A DNA stretch of 64,000 nt from Planctomycetota bacterium (lineage in GTDB: Bacteria; Planctomycetota; Planctomycetia; Pirellulales; PALSA-1355), in assembly GCA_003389325.1 (NCBI GenBank), contig QQVE01000034.1, forward strand, positions 62,001 to 126,000, given 5' to 3'. The notes under the pieces are model-generated. The model had not been told where the DNA came from, ran no database searches, and worked only from the letters and a program-made list of their open reading frames with translations. Shown one piece after another: positions 1-12,012 of this stretch (the stretch's first letter is position 1; every line of letters starts with the position of its first letter). A program made the translations under genes and the position numbers.

Positions 1-1089
1 TACTCCCAGCAGTCCGCCCGTGGCCGAAAGCACGATCGTCTCGCTAAGAAACTGAGAGACGATGTCGCGCTGCTTGGCCCCCAGGGCGCGGCGGATGCCG
101 ATTTCGCGCGTGCGCTCCGTGACCGTGGCGAGCATGATGTTCATGATGCCGATGCCGCCGACCAACAGCGCGATGCCCGCGATCAGCACCAGCAGCAGGT
201 TGAACATCATCTGCAGCACCTGGGCTTGCCGCAGCAGTTCTTTGGGCACCACGATCGCGTAGTCGGTGACCGGGTGAAATTTTTCCAACAGCGTGCGGAT
301 GATGTCGGCCGTCTGGTCCACCTGCTCCAGATCGCGGACCGTGACGGTGATCTGGCTCAGCTCGACTTGCTCGCCTTCGCGGCTGCCGGCGCGGGAGGTG
401 ATCACCAGATCGCCAATGCGGGCTCTCAGCGTCGAAAGCGGAATGTAGATGTCGGAGTTGTAGTCCTTGGCGGCCATGCTGCCGCCGATGCCGGCCGAAG
501 CGGTGCGATTTTGCGTTTGTCCGACGACGACGTAGAAGGCGTCTTCAATCTGGACGAACTCACCGATCGGGTCCTGGTAGGGAAACAGCGTCTTCGCCGT
601 TTGGTCGCCCAGCACGCACACGTTCACCCCTTCGGCCATGTCTTGGTCGGTGAGAAAGCGGCCGCGGGCCATGTGCAGGTTGTTCATCTCGCGGTACTTG
701 GCCGTGCAGCCGACCAGTTGTACGTCGGTCACGTTGTCGACGTAGCGGGCCTCGCGCGTGATCTCGCGCATCGGCACGACCTGGGTGAGCGTGGGCACGT
801 TCTCCACGATCCGCTCGTAGTCGTCGCGCAGCAGGCCGTAGGCAATCACAAACCCGCCCCCGCGCATGGCGTCTGCCGGCGGCTTGGTGCTGCGGATGAT
901 AATGTTATTGGCGCCCAGGTCCTTGATCTGCTGCTGGGCCTGGTAGCTGACGCCCTCGCCCATGGCCACGAGCCAGATCACGGCGGTGACGCCGATGAGG
1001 ATGCCGAGAATGGCCAGCCCGGAGCGGAGCTTGTGCAACAACAAGCTCTTGAGTCCCAGCCGCAACGTTTGCCAGACTTTCGAGCCCAA
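1..1089 (-). CDS. MacB/FtsX-type ABC transporter permease (partial, C-terminus off window)
   Basis: This is an inner-membrane permease of the MacB/FtsX family, which works with a separate ATPase, an HlyD-type adaptor and a TolC-type outer-membrane channel. The reverse-strand frame reads from KVWQTLRLGLKSLLLHKLRS through a first membrane segment (AILGILIGVTAVIWLVA), a long periplasmic MacB-PCD-like domain with the VNVCVLGD and GQTQNRT stretches, then a second membrane segment (LLLVLIAGIALLVGGIGIMNIML) and the family signature TVTERTREIGIRRALGA. The remaining membrane segments lie beyond position 1. No ATG fits the N-terminus; a TTG at 1089 preceded by GAAGG is the likely start, so the exact start is uncertain. 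It lies 70 bp after the HlyD-like gene in the same orientation. The ATPase is expected further left, outside the window. Confidence 0.9.
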   Translation of the reverse strand, partial: MGSKVWQTLRLGLKSLLLHKLRSGLAILGILIGVTAVIWLVAMGEGVSYQAQQQIKDLGANNIIIRSTKPPADAMRGGGFVIAYGLLRDDYERIVENVPTLTQVVPMREITREARYVDNVTDVQLVGCTAKYREMNNLHMARGRFLTDQDMAEGVNVCVLGDQTAKTLFPYQDPIGEFVQIEDAFYVVVGQTQNRTASAGIGGSMAAKDYNSDIYIPLSTLRARIGDLVITSRAGSREGEQVELSQITVTVRDLEQVDQTADIIRTLLEKFHPVTDYAIVVPKELLRQAQVLQMMFNLLLVLIAGIALLVGGIGIMNIMLATVTERTREIGIRRALGAKQRDIVSQFLSETIVLSATGGLLGV

Positions 1090-1159
1090 GCCACTACCTT
1101 CGCCAGAGAAGAGCCACGCGCCGAAGCCTTTAGCTGAGCGCGTGAACGCCGTCGGGAAC

Positions 1160-2932
1160 TTACGGTCCGCCGCGACCCGGTCCGCCGGGTCCGCCACCCG
1201 CCGCTTGCTCCTGCATGCGTTTGCGGGCCGCGGCAGCCGCGGCAGCTTCCGAACTGCTGATGAAGCCGTCGCTGTCGCTATCGATACGATCGAAGAAGTT
1301 CTGCACCTGTTCGGGCGCCTCCTCGCGGCTGACTTTTCCGTCGCCGTCGGCGTCGGCCGACATCAGACCGGCAGAACCACCGGCCGGCTTGCGAGCCTGG
1401 CCGCCCTCCGCTTCGGCGGGCATTTCGGCGGGCTTGTCGCCGCCGAAACGTTCCTTCACGTTGACCTTCCCGTCGGTGCGATCTTCTTCGCGCGCCTCGG
1501 CGATTCTGTCTCGCGGGTTGAGCAGGACTCGGTCGCCTTCCTTGAGCCCGCTGTTGATCTGAATCCTGGTATTGTTGCCCAGTCCCAACTCGACCTGGCA
1601 CTTCTCCGCTCCGCCGGGCGTGGCCACCCAGCAGTAAAACTTGCCTTTCTTTTCGACCACCGCCTGCACCGGCACACTCAGCACGTCGGACAGGTTGGCC
1701 ACGAGAATCTCTACTGCCGCGGTCATGCCGGGTCGCAGTCCCGTCGTGTCGCTCTCGATCGCCACCGTCGCCGCGTATTCCTTGACACTGCCCGAAAACC
1801 AATTGCTCGGCTCGGGCTGGTTGGCGACCGAAGTCACGATGCCCTGCAGCTCGCGGTCCTGCACTTTGATGCGGGCTCGCATCCCGCGTTTCAGGCTGTC
1901 GATCTTGGATTCATGCACGGTGCATTTGACCTGCATGTGGGAAAGATCGGGCAACTGGATGATCGTCTGCCGCTCGCGTACCAGGGCGCCTTCTTCGATG
2001 ACCACGCCTTCGCTACGGCGTCCCTGCTCCTTGGCGTAGACCACCATGCCGTCGGCCGGCGCCGTGATGACGCACTTTTCGAGTTCGACTTCCAGCCGCT
2101 TCAGGCGGTCCTCCTCGAGCTTCAAGGCGGCATCTTCGGAGGCCATCTTGGCTTCGGCCGCGTCGCGCACGCTCTCCAGTCCCACCACCGTCTTGGGCTT
2201 CGTAAATTTTTCGAGCACCTCGATCGCTTTTTCGGCCACATCCAGATCGAGACGGGCCCGCTGCACGGCAAAGGCCTGGGCATCGCGCTGCAACGTCGTC
2301 ACGTAACCCTTGCGGTGCATGCGCTCGGTGAAGTTGAGCGTGTTGCGCGCGCTCTCCAGGTTCTCCTTGGCGACGGTGGCCGCCACTTGCAGCGTTTGCA
2401 GTTCCTGCACGAACATGCCTTCGACGTACTCCTGCACGGCGATCTTCGCGGCCTCGAAATTCTTCTCGGCCTCGATCTTGATCGCCTTGGCTTTTTCGTA
2501 CGCGATGCGCTGCAAGTCGATCTCTTCCTGAATGCCGGCCGAGTCGAGGCGCACCAGTTCGTCGCCCTGGTTGACGCGCGTGCCGTCGGGGATAATCCAC
2601 AGGATGGTGCTGCCGCCAGGCACTTCGCACTTGACGTCTGTGTTGTGAGCGCTTTCCAGCGTTCCGTCTTCGGCTACCGAGATGATCAAATCCGTGCGGC
2701 GGGCTTCTTCGGTGAGAAACCTGGCGGTCGGCGCCTGGCCTTGGAGCAAGCCGCTGGAACCCAGCGTCACGACGACTGCGCCGATCACGCCGCAGGCCAC
2801 GACTCCGGCCACCAGCCACCGCGGGATGCGGCGGCGGCGCCGCGCGGGCATCGGCGTCGTGGTGTCGGTGCCTTCGAGAACCGACGCGAACTTCGATTTG
2901 TGCTCTGCGTCTTGCCGAGTAGTCGTGCTCAT
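1160..2932 (-). CDS. HlyD/RND-type periplasmic adaptor with C-terminal EF-hand pair
   Basis: This is a membrane-fusion adaptor of 590 residues linking an inner-membrane ABC permease to an outer-membrane channel. Residues ~36-58 form a single membrane anchor (WLVAGVVACGVIGAVVV). Then come a lipoyl/barrel-sandwich half (EDGTLESAHNTDVKCEVPGG), a long alpha-helical hairpin (~150-290) and the second half (KCVITAPADGMVVYAKEQG), ending in a beta-barrel/MP domain (LNPRDRIAEAREED). Unusually, the C-terminus carries two perfect calcium-type EF-hand loops, DADGDGKVSREE (~527-538) and DSDSDGFISSSE (~551-562), followed by a Gly/Pro tail. Family adaptors normally stop before this. It sits between the TolC-like and MacB-like genes and is presumably co-transcribed with them. 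Confidence 0.93.
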   Translation of the reverse strand: MSTTTRQDAEHKSKFASVLEGTDTTTPMPARRRRRIPRWLVAGVVACGVIGAVVVTLGSSGLLQGQAPTARFLTEEARRTDLIISVAEDGTLESAHNTDVKCEVPGGSTILWIIPDGTRVNQGDELVRLDSAGIQEEIDLQRIAYEKAKAIKIEAEKNFEAAKIAVQEYVEGMFVQELQTLQVAATVAKENLESARNTLNFTERMHRKGYVTTLQRDAQAFAVQRARLDLDVAEKAIEVLEKFTKPKTVVGLESVRDAAEAKMASEDAALKLEEDRLKRLEVELEKCVITAPADGMVVYAKEQGRRSEGVVIEEGALVRERQTIIQLPDLSHMQVKCTVHESKIDSLKRGMRARIKVQDRELQGIVTSVANQPEPSNWFSGSVKEYAATVAIESDTTGLRPGMTAAVEILVANLSDVLSVPVQAVVEKKGKFYCWVATPGGAEKCQVELGLGNNTRIQINSGLKEGDRVLLNPRDRIAEAREEDRTDGKVNVKERFGGDKPAEMPAEAEGGQARKPAGGSAGLMSADADGDGKVSREEAPEQVQNFFDRIDSDSDGFISSSEAAAAAAARKRMQEQAAGGGPGGPGRGGP

Positions 2933-3080
2933 CTTCGAGCCTCAGATCCTGGTACGTGCCGGCGGAGGCGGGATAGTTTGAGGAAGGACGCCGAAGCGCA
3001 GGGGCTGCACCCTCATTTTCACCTGTCATTATGCAGGTTTCAAGCCGGATTGGCCAACTTCCGCCCGAGAGAGAGCCATG

Positions 3081-6050
3081 CTACCGGCGAAGAATCACCG
3101 GCCGCGGGGGCGCAGATTCGGCGGCTTGTGCCGAATCCCCTCGCTCTGCCGCCGAACGCGTTGGCAACGCTTGAGGCGCGTCGGCCGGATCGGGAAGAGG
3201 GAGCAGGGGCGCTTCGTCCGCCGGACGCGATGACCGCGTACGTTGCACGCGACGCACCGTCAGCAACGGCGCCCCCTTGCCTGTGTTGCCCAACGCCGGC
3301 GATCGCGTCGCCGGCGCGCTACGCGCGCGGAGCGGGCGAACCATCGCCTCGCGGCCAACCGTAGAGGACGCACCGGCCGAAAGTTCGTCGGTCACGCCCG
3401 CGGCATCGTCCTGCGGAAGCACGTCGGCGAATTGCAGCGCGCCCCGGCCGGACATCGGCCGCCGGGCAGCCGCCTCGATCTCCCGAGGATCCAGATCGGC
3501 ATCTTCGATCCAGTCCTGCGGAACCTCCGGCGGAAGGGGACACTGGTCTTCGGTCAAGTGCTCCGCTTCGTCGATCGGTCGCTCGATCCACATGCCGCAG
3601 TCGTCCAGATCCAGGATGCCCAGGGTCCGGTACAGCAGCAAGCGGGCCTCATAGTAGTTAAACACCACGCTCATCAGATTGTTCTGGGCGCTGGTCAAAT
3701 CGTTCAGGGCAAAAATCAGGTTCTGGCCCACCGTCGGACCAAGCGACTCGACTGGCATGCCGGGCTCGACCGGGGCGGGGGGCTTGTTCAGGTCCTCGCG
3801 GGTCTTATCCACGCGGCGAACGGCGATTACCACGGCACGCCGCTGGATTTCCATGTTCACCTCGAGCTGGGCCAACTGCCGCAGGATCGCCCGAATCGAG
3901 AGCTTCACCCCGTCCTGGTACTGGTACATATCCCGCCGCTGCTGCTGGTAGAAAATCAGGGCGGAACGGTAATTATTTCGTTGCAGACGGCGAGTAAACG
4001 GAGCATCGAACGCCACGCCCACCCGCAGGCTGCCGTCGCGGCCGTTGAAGTTGACCGGGTTGTTGCCCGTGGTATTGATGTCGCCTTCGAAGGTGAGGTC
4101 GAGCCCGGCCTTGAGCTGGTTGGCGTTGAACGTAATCAAGCGCCACTGATCGACCAGGCTGGCGCGGTTGTTCATCCAGTCCAGACGATTGGCCCGCGCG
4201 ATGTCGAGGGCCCGCTCGTAAGTCACATCCACGACGGGGATGGTCACCGTCTCCAGCCGTGCCCGGGCCTTGACCAGCGCCAGCTCCTGCGTGAGGCCGC
4301 CCAGCCCGACGCCGAGGGCCACGATCTGGTCCAGGGCCGCGGTCGCATTGCCAGACTGAATGGCCGCGTCGATGCTGCTCAAGGCGCCTTCGGTGTCGGT
4401 GAAGCGGTTTTCGACGTCGGACAGGCTGTCGGCCAATCGATCGCGCTCCTGGGCGAACGTCTGCCTCTGTGCCTCGGTCATTTCCTTTTCGCGATCCGGC
4501 ACGGCGGCCTGCAGCCGCTCCATGTCCTCGTGAGCCGAGGCGAACTGATCGGCCAGCCGCACGCGCAGCTCGCCAAGCGTCTTGGCGGCCTGGAGCAGGT
4601 TGGCCGCCGCGGCGTCCTCGGGCAAGTCGCCCACGGTGCGGACGAACTGCTCGAGCATCCGCTGCACGGTCATCGTGTCGGGATCGAGGAACTGAAATTC
4701 TTCGAGCATCGAGTCGTCCAGTTCAATCGCCGTATCGGGCGGCAGGCCGATGGTCTGCGACTTGTAACCCTCGAGCGAATTCTGGAAGCCGATCTCGGCC
4801 TGCAGCAGGTTGGCCCGCGTGCTTTCGATCTGCTGGCGGAACTGGTCGACCTGCACGATGTCGATCAGGCCGGCGTCGAGGTTGGCTTCCAGCAGCCCCA
4901 GCGTGCCTAGCAGAGAATTGAGGTTCAACTGCAGGTTGGCGATCTGTTGCTTGCTCTGCAACAGCCCCATGAATCCGCCTACCTGTCCGGCACCGCCGCC
5001 GGCAAAACCGACGCCGACCTGCGTACCGCCGCCGCCGCCGCCACCGCCGCCTTGAATGCCGAACGTGCCGGCACCGAAGGTACCGAAACCACCGGCACCC
5101 TGACCGCTAAAGCCGGTCAGACCCGTGCCGCCGGTGAAACCACCCTGGCGATTCGGGCCCGGCCCCGGTCCGGAGCCGACGGTGACAAACGTGTAGAAGC
5201 CCTGGCGATAGAACTGCATCGAACGCAGGTTGGCAAGCAAAGCCCGCTCGACGATCGTCAGACGTTCCATCACGAACGCCCGGCCGCCGTTGCGCAACAG
5301 CGGCTGAATGAAGCTGAAGTCCAACAGCGACGTTGTGAAGTTCGTATCGGGTCCGGCGAACTGCCACACGATCGAGTTGGCCAGGCCGACCAGCAATTCA
5401 CCACCGGCAGAAAACTGGCGGCTGGCCGAGAGGTCGCTGTTCTGCGTGAGCGTGTTCAACTCGCCCACTGCGGGGTTGCGCAGCGGGCCCTCATGCTCAA
5501 ACAGCGTATCGGTGTTGCCGAAGAATTGCACGTCGAAACGGAAGCGCTCGGTACTCACGTCGAGTGCCGACAGGTAGATCTCTTCGATCTGTTCCCGATA
5601 GTCGGGCGAGTGAACTTGCGCCAGGCACACCGCGCCGTTCATCGTCAGCTTGATCCTGCCGTCTTCTGTCACCTCGTTGTACTGCGCCAGCAAGTCCTTC
5701 CAGCGCGGGTTCTCGAGGTAGTACCAGTCGCCGTTCATGTGCCAGCAGGGCCACTGCTTGCGGCCCGCAATGCAGTGCATGTAACGGTGCGATGCCGGGT
5801 CGTCGTACGGCATCGGCGGACAGTCGGGATTCGTCGGGTCGAAGTACCGGGCCCGGGGATCCATCCCGATCGTGTAGTTGAGGTACTGCCAGCGCGGATC
5901 GTTCGACTTCTGCGTGATCAGGTATTTGACTTCCTTATCCGCCCGCAGACGAAAGAACTGCCGGCTGCAGCCAGACTGGGAGACCAGCGCGAGGGCCAAT
6001 AGCCCACAGGCCAAAATAGCTTGCCGCGTTGGAAGCCAGCTTCGATGCAC
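3081..6050 (-). CDS. TolC-like outer-membrane efflux lipoprotein, enlarged
   Basis: First gene of the export operon and probably its outer-membrane channel. The chosen GTG start at 6050 gives a compact lipoprotein signal ending in the lipobox SQSGC; an in-frame TTG at 6125 would add 25 residues. At ~990 residues it is about twice the usual TolC length. It has an extra N-terminal domain rich in Trp/Tyr/Pro, long coiled-coil stretches typical of the TolC tunnel (LQLNLNSLLGTLGLLEANLD; RQQIESTRANLLQAEIGFQ; QFASAHEDMERLQAAVPDRE) and a C-terminal half with FEGDINTTG-like strands. Between the first coils there is a Gly-rich insertion ending in a run of nine glycines, encoded by a CCG/CCA microsatellite near 5029-5053. 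The tail is Pro/Arg-rich and low complexity. Confidence 0.85.
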   Translation of the reverse strand: MHRSWLPTRQAILACGLLALALVSQSGCSRQFFRLRADKEVKYLITQKSNDPRWQYLNYTIGMDPRARYFDPTNPDCPPMPYDDPASHRYMHCIAGRKQWPCWHMNGDWYYLENPRWKDLLAQYNEVTEDGRIKLTMNGAVCLAQVHSPDYREQIEEIYLSALDVSTERFRFDVQFFGNTDTLFEHEGPLRNPAVGELNTLTQNSDLSASRQFSAGGELLVGLANSIVWQFAGPDTNFTTSLLDFSFIQPLLRNGGRAFVMERLTIVERALLANLRSMQFYRQGFYTFVTVGSGPGPGPNRQGGFTGGTGLTGFSGQGAGGFGTFGAGTFGIQGGGGGGGGGTQVGVGFAGGGAGQVGGFMGLLQSKQQIANLQLNLNSLLGTLGLLEANLDAGLIDIVQVDQFRQQIESTRANLLQAEIGFQNSLEGYKSQTIGLPPDTAIELDDSMLEEFQFLDPDTMTVQRMLEQFVRTVGDLPEDAAAANLLQAAKTLGELRVRLADQFASAHEDMERLQAAVPDREKEMTEAQRQTFAQERDRLADSLSDVENRFTDTEGALSSIDAAIQSGNATAALDQIVALGVGLGGLTQELALVKARARLETVTIPVVDVTYERALDIARANRLDWMNNRASLVDQWRLITFNANQLKAGLDLTFEGDINTTGNNPVNFNGRDGSLRVGVAFDAPFTRRLQRNNYRSALIFYQQQRRDMYQYQDGVKLSIRAILRQLAQLEVNMEIQRRAVVIAVRRVDKTREDLNKPPAPVEPGMPVESLGPTVGQNLIFALNDLTSAQNNLMSVVFNYYEARLLLYRTLGILDLDDCGMWIERPIDEAEHLTEDQCPLPPEVPQDWIEDADLDPREIEAAARRPMSGRGALQFADVLPQDDAAGVTDELSAGASSTVGREAMVRPLRARSAPATRSPALGNTGKGAPLLTVRRVQRTRSSRPADEAPLLPLPDPADAPQALPTRSAAERGDSAQAAESAPPRPVILRR

Positions 6051-6468
6051 GTTGAAAAGCCCGGGGGGGTCGGATTGCGTTGGACTTGGGAGCCGTTTTT
6101 TAAGTTGGTCTGCCTCGGCGCGCAATCACCGCCGGCGCAGTGCCCCGTCGTTGCTGGGTAATTCGGCCGGATAAATGGGCTGACTTTAACGATTGCAAGA
6201 ACCTTGCCGATTAATGAACGCAGAGGCCGCTAGCAGGGTGCTGTGCGACGACGCTCGCGCTTGCCCGAACCGCCCCGTCGCACTAGCTCGCCAGCAGCGC
6301 GCGGGCGCGGCGATCAATTGGAGTCCCGCGCCGCGCCCTTCCGATACTCGTTCGCAGCCGATCGCGTGTGCTCGCAGAAAGCCAACACGCTAGCACCTCG
6401 CGCAAACGATCATTGCACGTCCGGCATTTCTTTGCTGGCAAGGTTGTTCTTACTGAGGAGAACCAAGG
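6051..6468. other. Divergent intergenic region upstream of the efflux operon
   Basis: The region separates the minus-strand efflux operon from the plus-strand PEP-CTERM gene at 6469 and should hold both promoters. Short frames on both strands cross it but none has a convincing ribosome site or recognisable product. I see no clear hairpin or repeat. A GAGGAG ribosome site near 6455-6460 belongs to the downstream gene. Confidence 0.5.
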
Positions 6469-6909
6469 ATGGGACGAATGGGAAGATATGCGCTCGCCGG
6501 CTTTCTCGTGCTGTGTGCCGTTCAAGCAGATGTGCGGGGCGAGACCCTCAGCATGACCATCACCGGTCCTCCGCAGCCGGTCGTGAGTCTCGAGGATCTC
6601 GATCTGGCACAGCCCTATGTGGACGCGGACGCGAAACTCGTCTCGCTGGTCACGCCGCTGTTGGAAGAAGATCCGTTCGCGTTCGTCGCGTCCGCCACGC
6701 CCTTGTTCAGCAGCGAACCGTTCAAGCTCACCATTGCCGAGCTCGAACCTGCGGCGCAGGCCATCGACCTGAGCAGCGAGCCGGTGGCTATCCACCTTCT
6801 GGCCGTAGGCGTGCCGGAGCCATCGTCGTTCGTGCTGGGACTGTTCGCGCTGGCCGCGCTGGCTCTCGCCTGGCGACTGCGTCGCTGGCAACTCGCCTCG
6901 ATTGTCTAG
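6469..6909 (+). CDS. PEP-CTERM sorting-domain protein (small)
   Basis: Small exported protein of 146 residues with an N-terminal signal peptide (YALAGFLVLCAVQADVRG), no recognised middle domain and a C-terminal PEP-CTERM tripartite tail: VPEPSSF, a hydrophobic helix (VLGLFALAALALAW) and a basic end (RLRRW). PEP-CTERM tails are the target of exosortase, which removes them at the membrane; no exosortase is in this window. A GAGGAG ribosome site lies about 10 bases before the ATG. The gene meets the minus-strand DUF4349 remnant tail to tail with a 4-bp overlap. Function beyond surface sorting cannot be read. Confidence 0.8.
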   Translation: MGRMGRYALAGFLVLCAVQADVRGETLSMTITGPPQPVVSLEDLDLAQPYVDADAKLVSLVTPLLEEDPFAFVASATPLFSSEPFKLTIAELEPAAQAIDLSSEPVAIHLLAVGVPEPSSFVLGLFALAALALAWRLRRWQLASIV

Positions 6910-7232
6910 CCCCCTTTGCCGCGGCGGCCGAAGCGGTAGACCGCGCCCAATGCGACCAGCGCGAGCGGCATCCAGAAGGCCACGGCCGCAAGCAGCGTCC
7001 CGTCGGCCGCCGTCTGCAGTGCGGAGAGCGACGCCGCGAAGTTGCGGCGAACCCGCATGGCCAGCGGCGGCGCCTGGGCCAGTTCGTAGTCGCGGATCTC
7101 GAGAATCAATAGCTCGACGGAGTCAGCGACGTCAGGTCCGCGGGTCCGTTCACGCGGCCTTGAGCCCAGCAGCCCTCCAAGTTGGCGACCGATGCACCGG
7201 GCCTGGTCGCCCTTGGGCATCCCGCGCCCCAC
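6906..7232 (-). pseudogene. Truncated C-terminal remnant of a DUF4349-type membrane protein
   Basis: An open frame of 108 residues whose last ~75 residues look like the C-terminus of DUF4349 proteins: a final beta strand and Tyr-rich turn (VELLILEIRDYELAQAPP), an amphipathic stretch (RRNFAASLSALQTAADGTL) and one membrane helix (LLAAVAFWMPLALVALGAVY) ending in basic residues. Intact DUF4349 proteins are roughly 250-350 residues with an N-terminal lipoprotein signal and a coiled coil. Nothing corresponding is visible to the right, where the frame starts abruptly and the next gene lies on the other strand. I read it as a 5'-deleted gene; it could still be expressed as a small membrane protein. 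Confidence 0.55.
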
Positions 7233-7365
7233 ATCGCGCGGACCACCAACTGCGCGATGGCGCAGTTTGTTTGTTGTTTGTTAAAGGGGGTTGACGCGCG
7301 GCCACTCCCAATCATTGTGGAAAAACAGCAACATACGACTCACGCCTACCCTGGGAGACTCGCTA

Positions 7366-8079
7366 GTGACCGCATTTGACCGATCCCGCCCCGGCAACTC
7401 CATCTCGACGCGTTGCGCTGTACTGGCATGCACCGTCGCCTTCCTGATGAGTGCCACCCCCCTGCACGCTGCGTTCATTACCACGCAATTCACCGGAGAC
7501 GCGAATCAAGCCCTGTACCTCGTGCCCGATTCCGAGCAGGCAGTCGGCGAAGCCCGCTATGGCAACGGCGCGGGCAATGGCGATTGGGAACTCGGCGTGG
7601 GAATCGATACCCAGCAAATCGGACAATTCGACCAGGCACAGAAGGTTTGGTCGAATGGCGGCTCCGAGAGCTTCTCGCTCGATTACGATGGAACGAACCT
7701 GAGCCTCGAGGTTGGGACGACCAACGTCAGCTACAACGTGGGCGCGTTGACCGCCGACGATCTTTTTATCCGAGTCGCTTCCAGCGTCGGAAACTCTGGC
7801 ACTCTGGAGAATTTGGTGCTCAACGGGATGAGCCTGCCAGACGTCGTGTCTCCCGACGGTACCGGCGACGCCTCGTGGCTAGTGGTCTTCGACGGCTGGG
7901 TTAGCCCCTTTGAACTGACCGGCGACCTCACCTTTGCGTGGTCGAATCCGTCGAGTCTGCGCGGATCGAGACCGTCGGTACAGTTCAAAATTGCGACCGC
8001 CGTACCGGAACCATCCACCCTCGCATTGGCAGCGCTTGGCATGTTGGGTCTGGTCGCCTGGGGCTTCACGCGCCGTTGA
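7366..8079 (+). CDS. PEP-CTERM sorting-domain protein
   Basis: Exported protein of about 237 residues. The GTG at 7366 is preferred: GGGAG lies 8 bases upstream and it gives a normal signal peptide (RCAVLACTVAFLMSATPLHA, cleavage after the A-x-A-like end). An upstream in-frame TTG at 7291 would add 25 polar residues. The body is beta-rich with no family I can name (TGDANQALYLVPDSEQAVGE; YGNGAGNGDWELGVG). The C-terminus is a textbook PEP-CTERM tail: VPEPSTLALAALGMLGLVAW then GFTRR. Probably a surface or matrix protein anchored by exosortase processing. Confidence 0.85.
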   Translation: MTAFDRSRPGNSISTRCAVLACTVAFLMSATPLHAAFITTQFTGDANQALYLVPDSEQAVGEARYGNGAGNGDWELGVGIDTQQIGQFDQAQKVWSNGGSESFSLDYDGTNLSLEVGTTNVSYNVGALTADDLFIRVASSVGNSGTLENLVLNGMSLPDVVSPDGTGDASWLVVFDGWVSPFELTGDLTFAWSNPSSLRGSRPSVQFKIATAVPEPSTLALAALGMLGLVAWGFTRR

Positions 8080-8618
8080 CCGTCGGCGTGCCCAGCGGCA
8101 GTTTGCCCGCAAGACTTCCGCGCGCTGCGCCTCTTCTCCCGAGAAGTCGTCCGCGGTTGGTTGCGAGTTGACGATTCGTCCGCATCGCGGCATCGGTAGA
8201 GCCGTTCGCGCGTTCGCGCGCGGTGCAACGGGACTCCGGACATGCGTTGGCTTCGTGTTGCGGGTGATCTCGCGAAGTCCGGCAGCGGTGTGAGTCGATG
8301 GCCGTCGACGGGCAAGAGTCCTCGACCGCCGCGTCGTTCTTCGAAACTCCCGTCTCGAGCTTTCCGGGAGGCTGACCCGGCGAGGGCGAATGTACCGACC
8401 GCGACGTGAACCTCGTGGCCGCGCGCGAGCCGGCGGCGGACGCCGATCGGCCGAGTTCTGACGGGAAAGACGGTAGCGAACCGTGCCCGAAAGCCCGGCG
8501 TAAAGGAGAAAGGTATGGTTCCACAGCGGGCGGGGGCCCGTATAATCGGACCCTGACGGCGGCGGTCTGCCCGCTGGGGGCGGCTTTTTCGACGGAAATC
8601 TCGACGAGGGAACGATTC
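8080..8618. other. Intergenic region with a TATAAT element
   Basis: About 540 bases without a convincing gene. Long overlapping frames run through it on both strands, but they lack recognisable domains and are compatible with GC-rich chance frames. The only signal I can support is a perfect TATAAT at 8541-8546, about 70 bases before the M16 protease start. Confidence 0.45.
8541..8546 (+). promoter_or_regulatory. Putative -10 box for the M16 protease gene
   Basis: A perfect TATAAT lies in otherwise GC-rich sequence, about 73 bases before the ATG at 8619. No good -35 hexamer is visible at 16-18 bases. The same kind of isolated -10 box precedes several other genes here (17257, 26483, 27796). 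Confidence 0.4.
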
Positions 8619-11402
<2,784 letters not shown>

Positions 11403-11433
11403 TCCTTCCGTCGACCGACGAGTCGACAACCGG

Positions 11434-11919
11434 CTAGGCCTCCGCCGCCCGCCATTGCCGCAGGGCCTCGAACGTGACGATGCCCACGGCATTCGACAGG
11501 TTCAGGCTGCGGGCCTCGGGCCGGATCGGAATGCGCAGCAATTGCTCGGCATGGGTCTCCATCAGCGAGGGCGGCAGCCCCTGCGACTCGGAGCCGAACA
11601 CCAGCACGTCGCCCTGCTGGAAAGCGACGTCGGCGTAGCTTTGCGTGGCCGTCTTGGAGAAGAACCACAAGCGACGGCCGCTCAAGCGCCGCGTCAGATG
11701 GTTCCAGTCGTCGGCCGCCTCCCACTCCAGGTGCTGCCAGTAGTCGAGACCGGCGCGGCGCAGGTAGTAATCATCGAGCCGAAACCCCAGCGGCCGCACT
11801 AGCCACAGCTTCGCCCCGGCGGCCACGCAGGTCCGCCCCACGCTGCCCGTGTTGTGGGGAATCTCCGGGTGATAAAGCACGACGTGCAGCAGCGGATCGT
11901 ACTTTGGCGTGTGGGACAT
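11434..11919 (-). CDS. trmL: tRNA (cytidine(34)-2'-O)-methyltransferase
   Basis: SpoU/TrmD-fold (SPOUT) methyltransferase of 161 residues, the normal size for TrmL, which 2'-O-methylates the wobble base of certain leucine tRNAs. Seen in sequence: the N-terminal [17 protein letters not shown] motif 1, [21 protein letters not shown] (motif 2) and the C-terminal knot [19 protein letters not shown] (motif 3), all characteristic. It lies tail to tail with the M16 gene, 31 bases apart. Confidence 0.93.
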   Translation of the reverse strand: MSHTPKYDPLLHVVLYHPEIPHNTGSVGRTCVAAGAKLWLVRPLGFRLDDYYLRRAGLDYWQHLEWEAADDWNHLTRRLSGRRLWFFSKTATQSYADVAFQQGDVLVFGSESQGLPPSLMETHAEQLLRIPIRPEARSLNLSNAVGIVTFEALRQWRAAEA

Positions 11920-12012
11920 TTACCTTTCCAAGATTCCTCGCAAGTCACGCAGGACCTGCTATTCTGGATGCGACTTTATCGTACTCATTCGATCTCAGGG
12001 GGAGAACGCCCG

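Noticed and set aside
226..3364. Long plus-strand frames opposite the efflux operon
   Set aside because: They are antisense to clear minus-strand domains, lack family signatures and are rich in His/Arg/Ala, the usual GC-rich shadow pattern.
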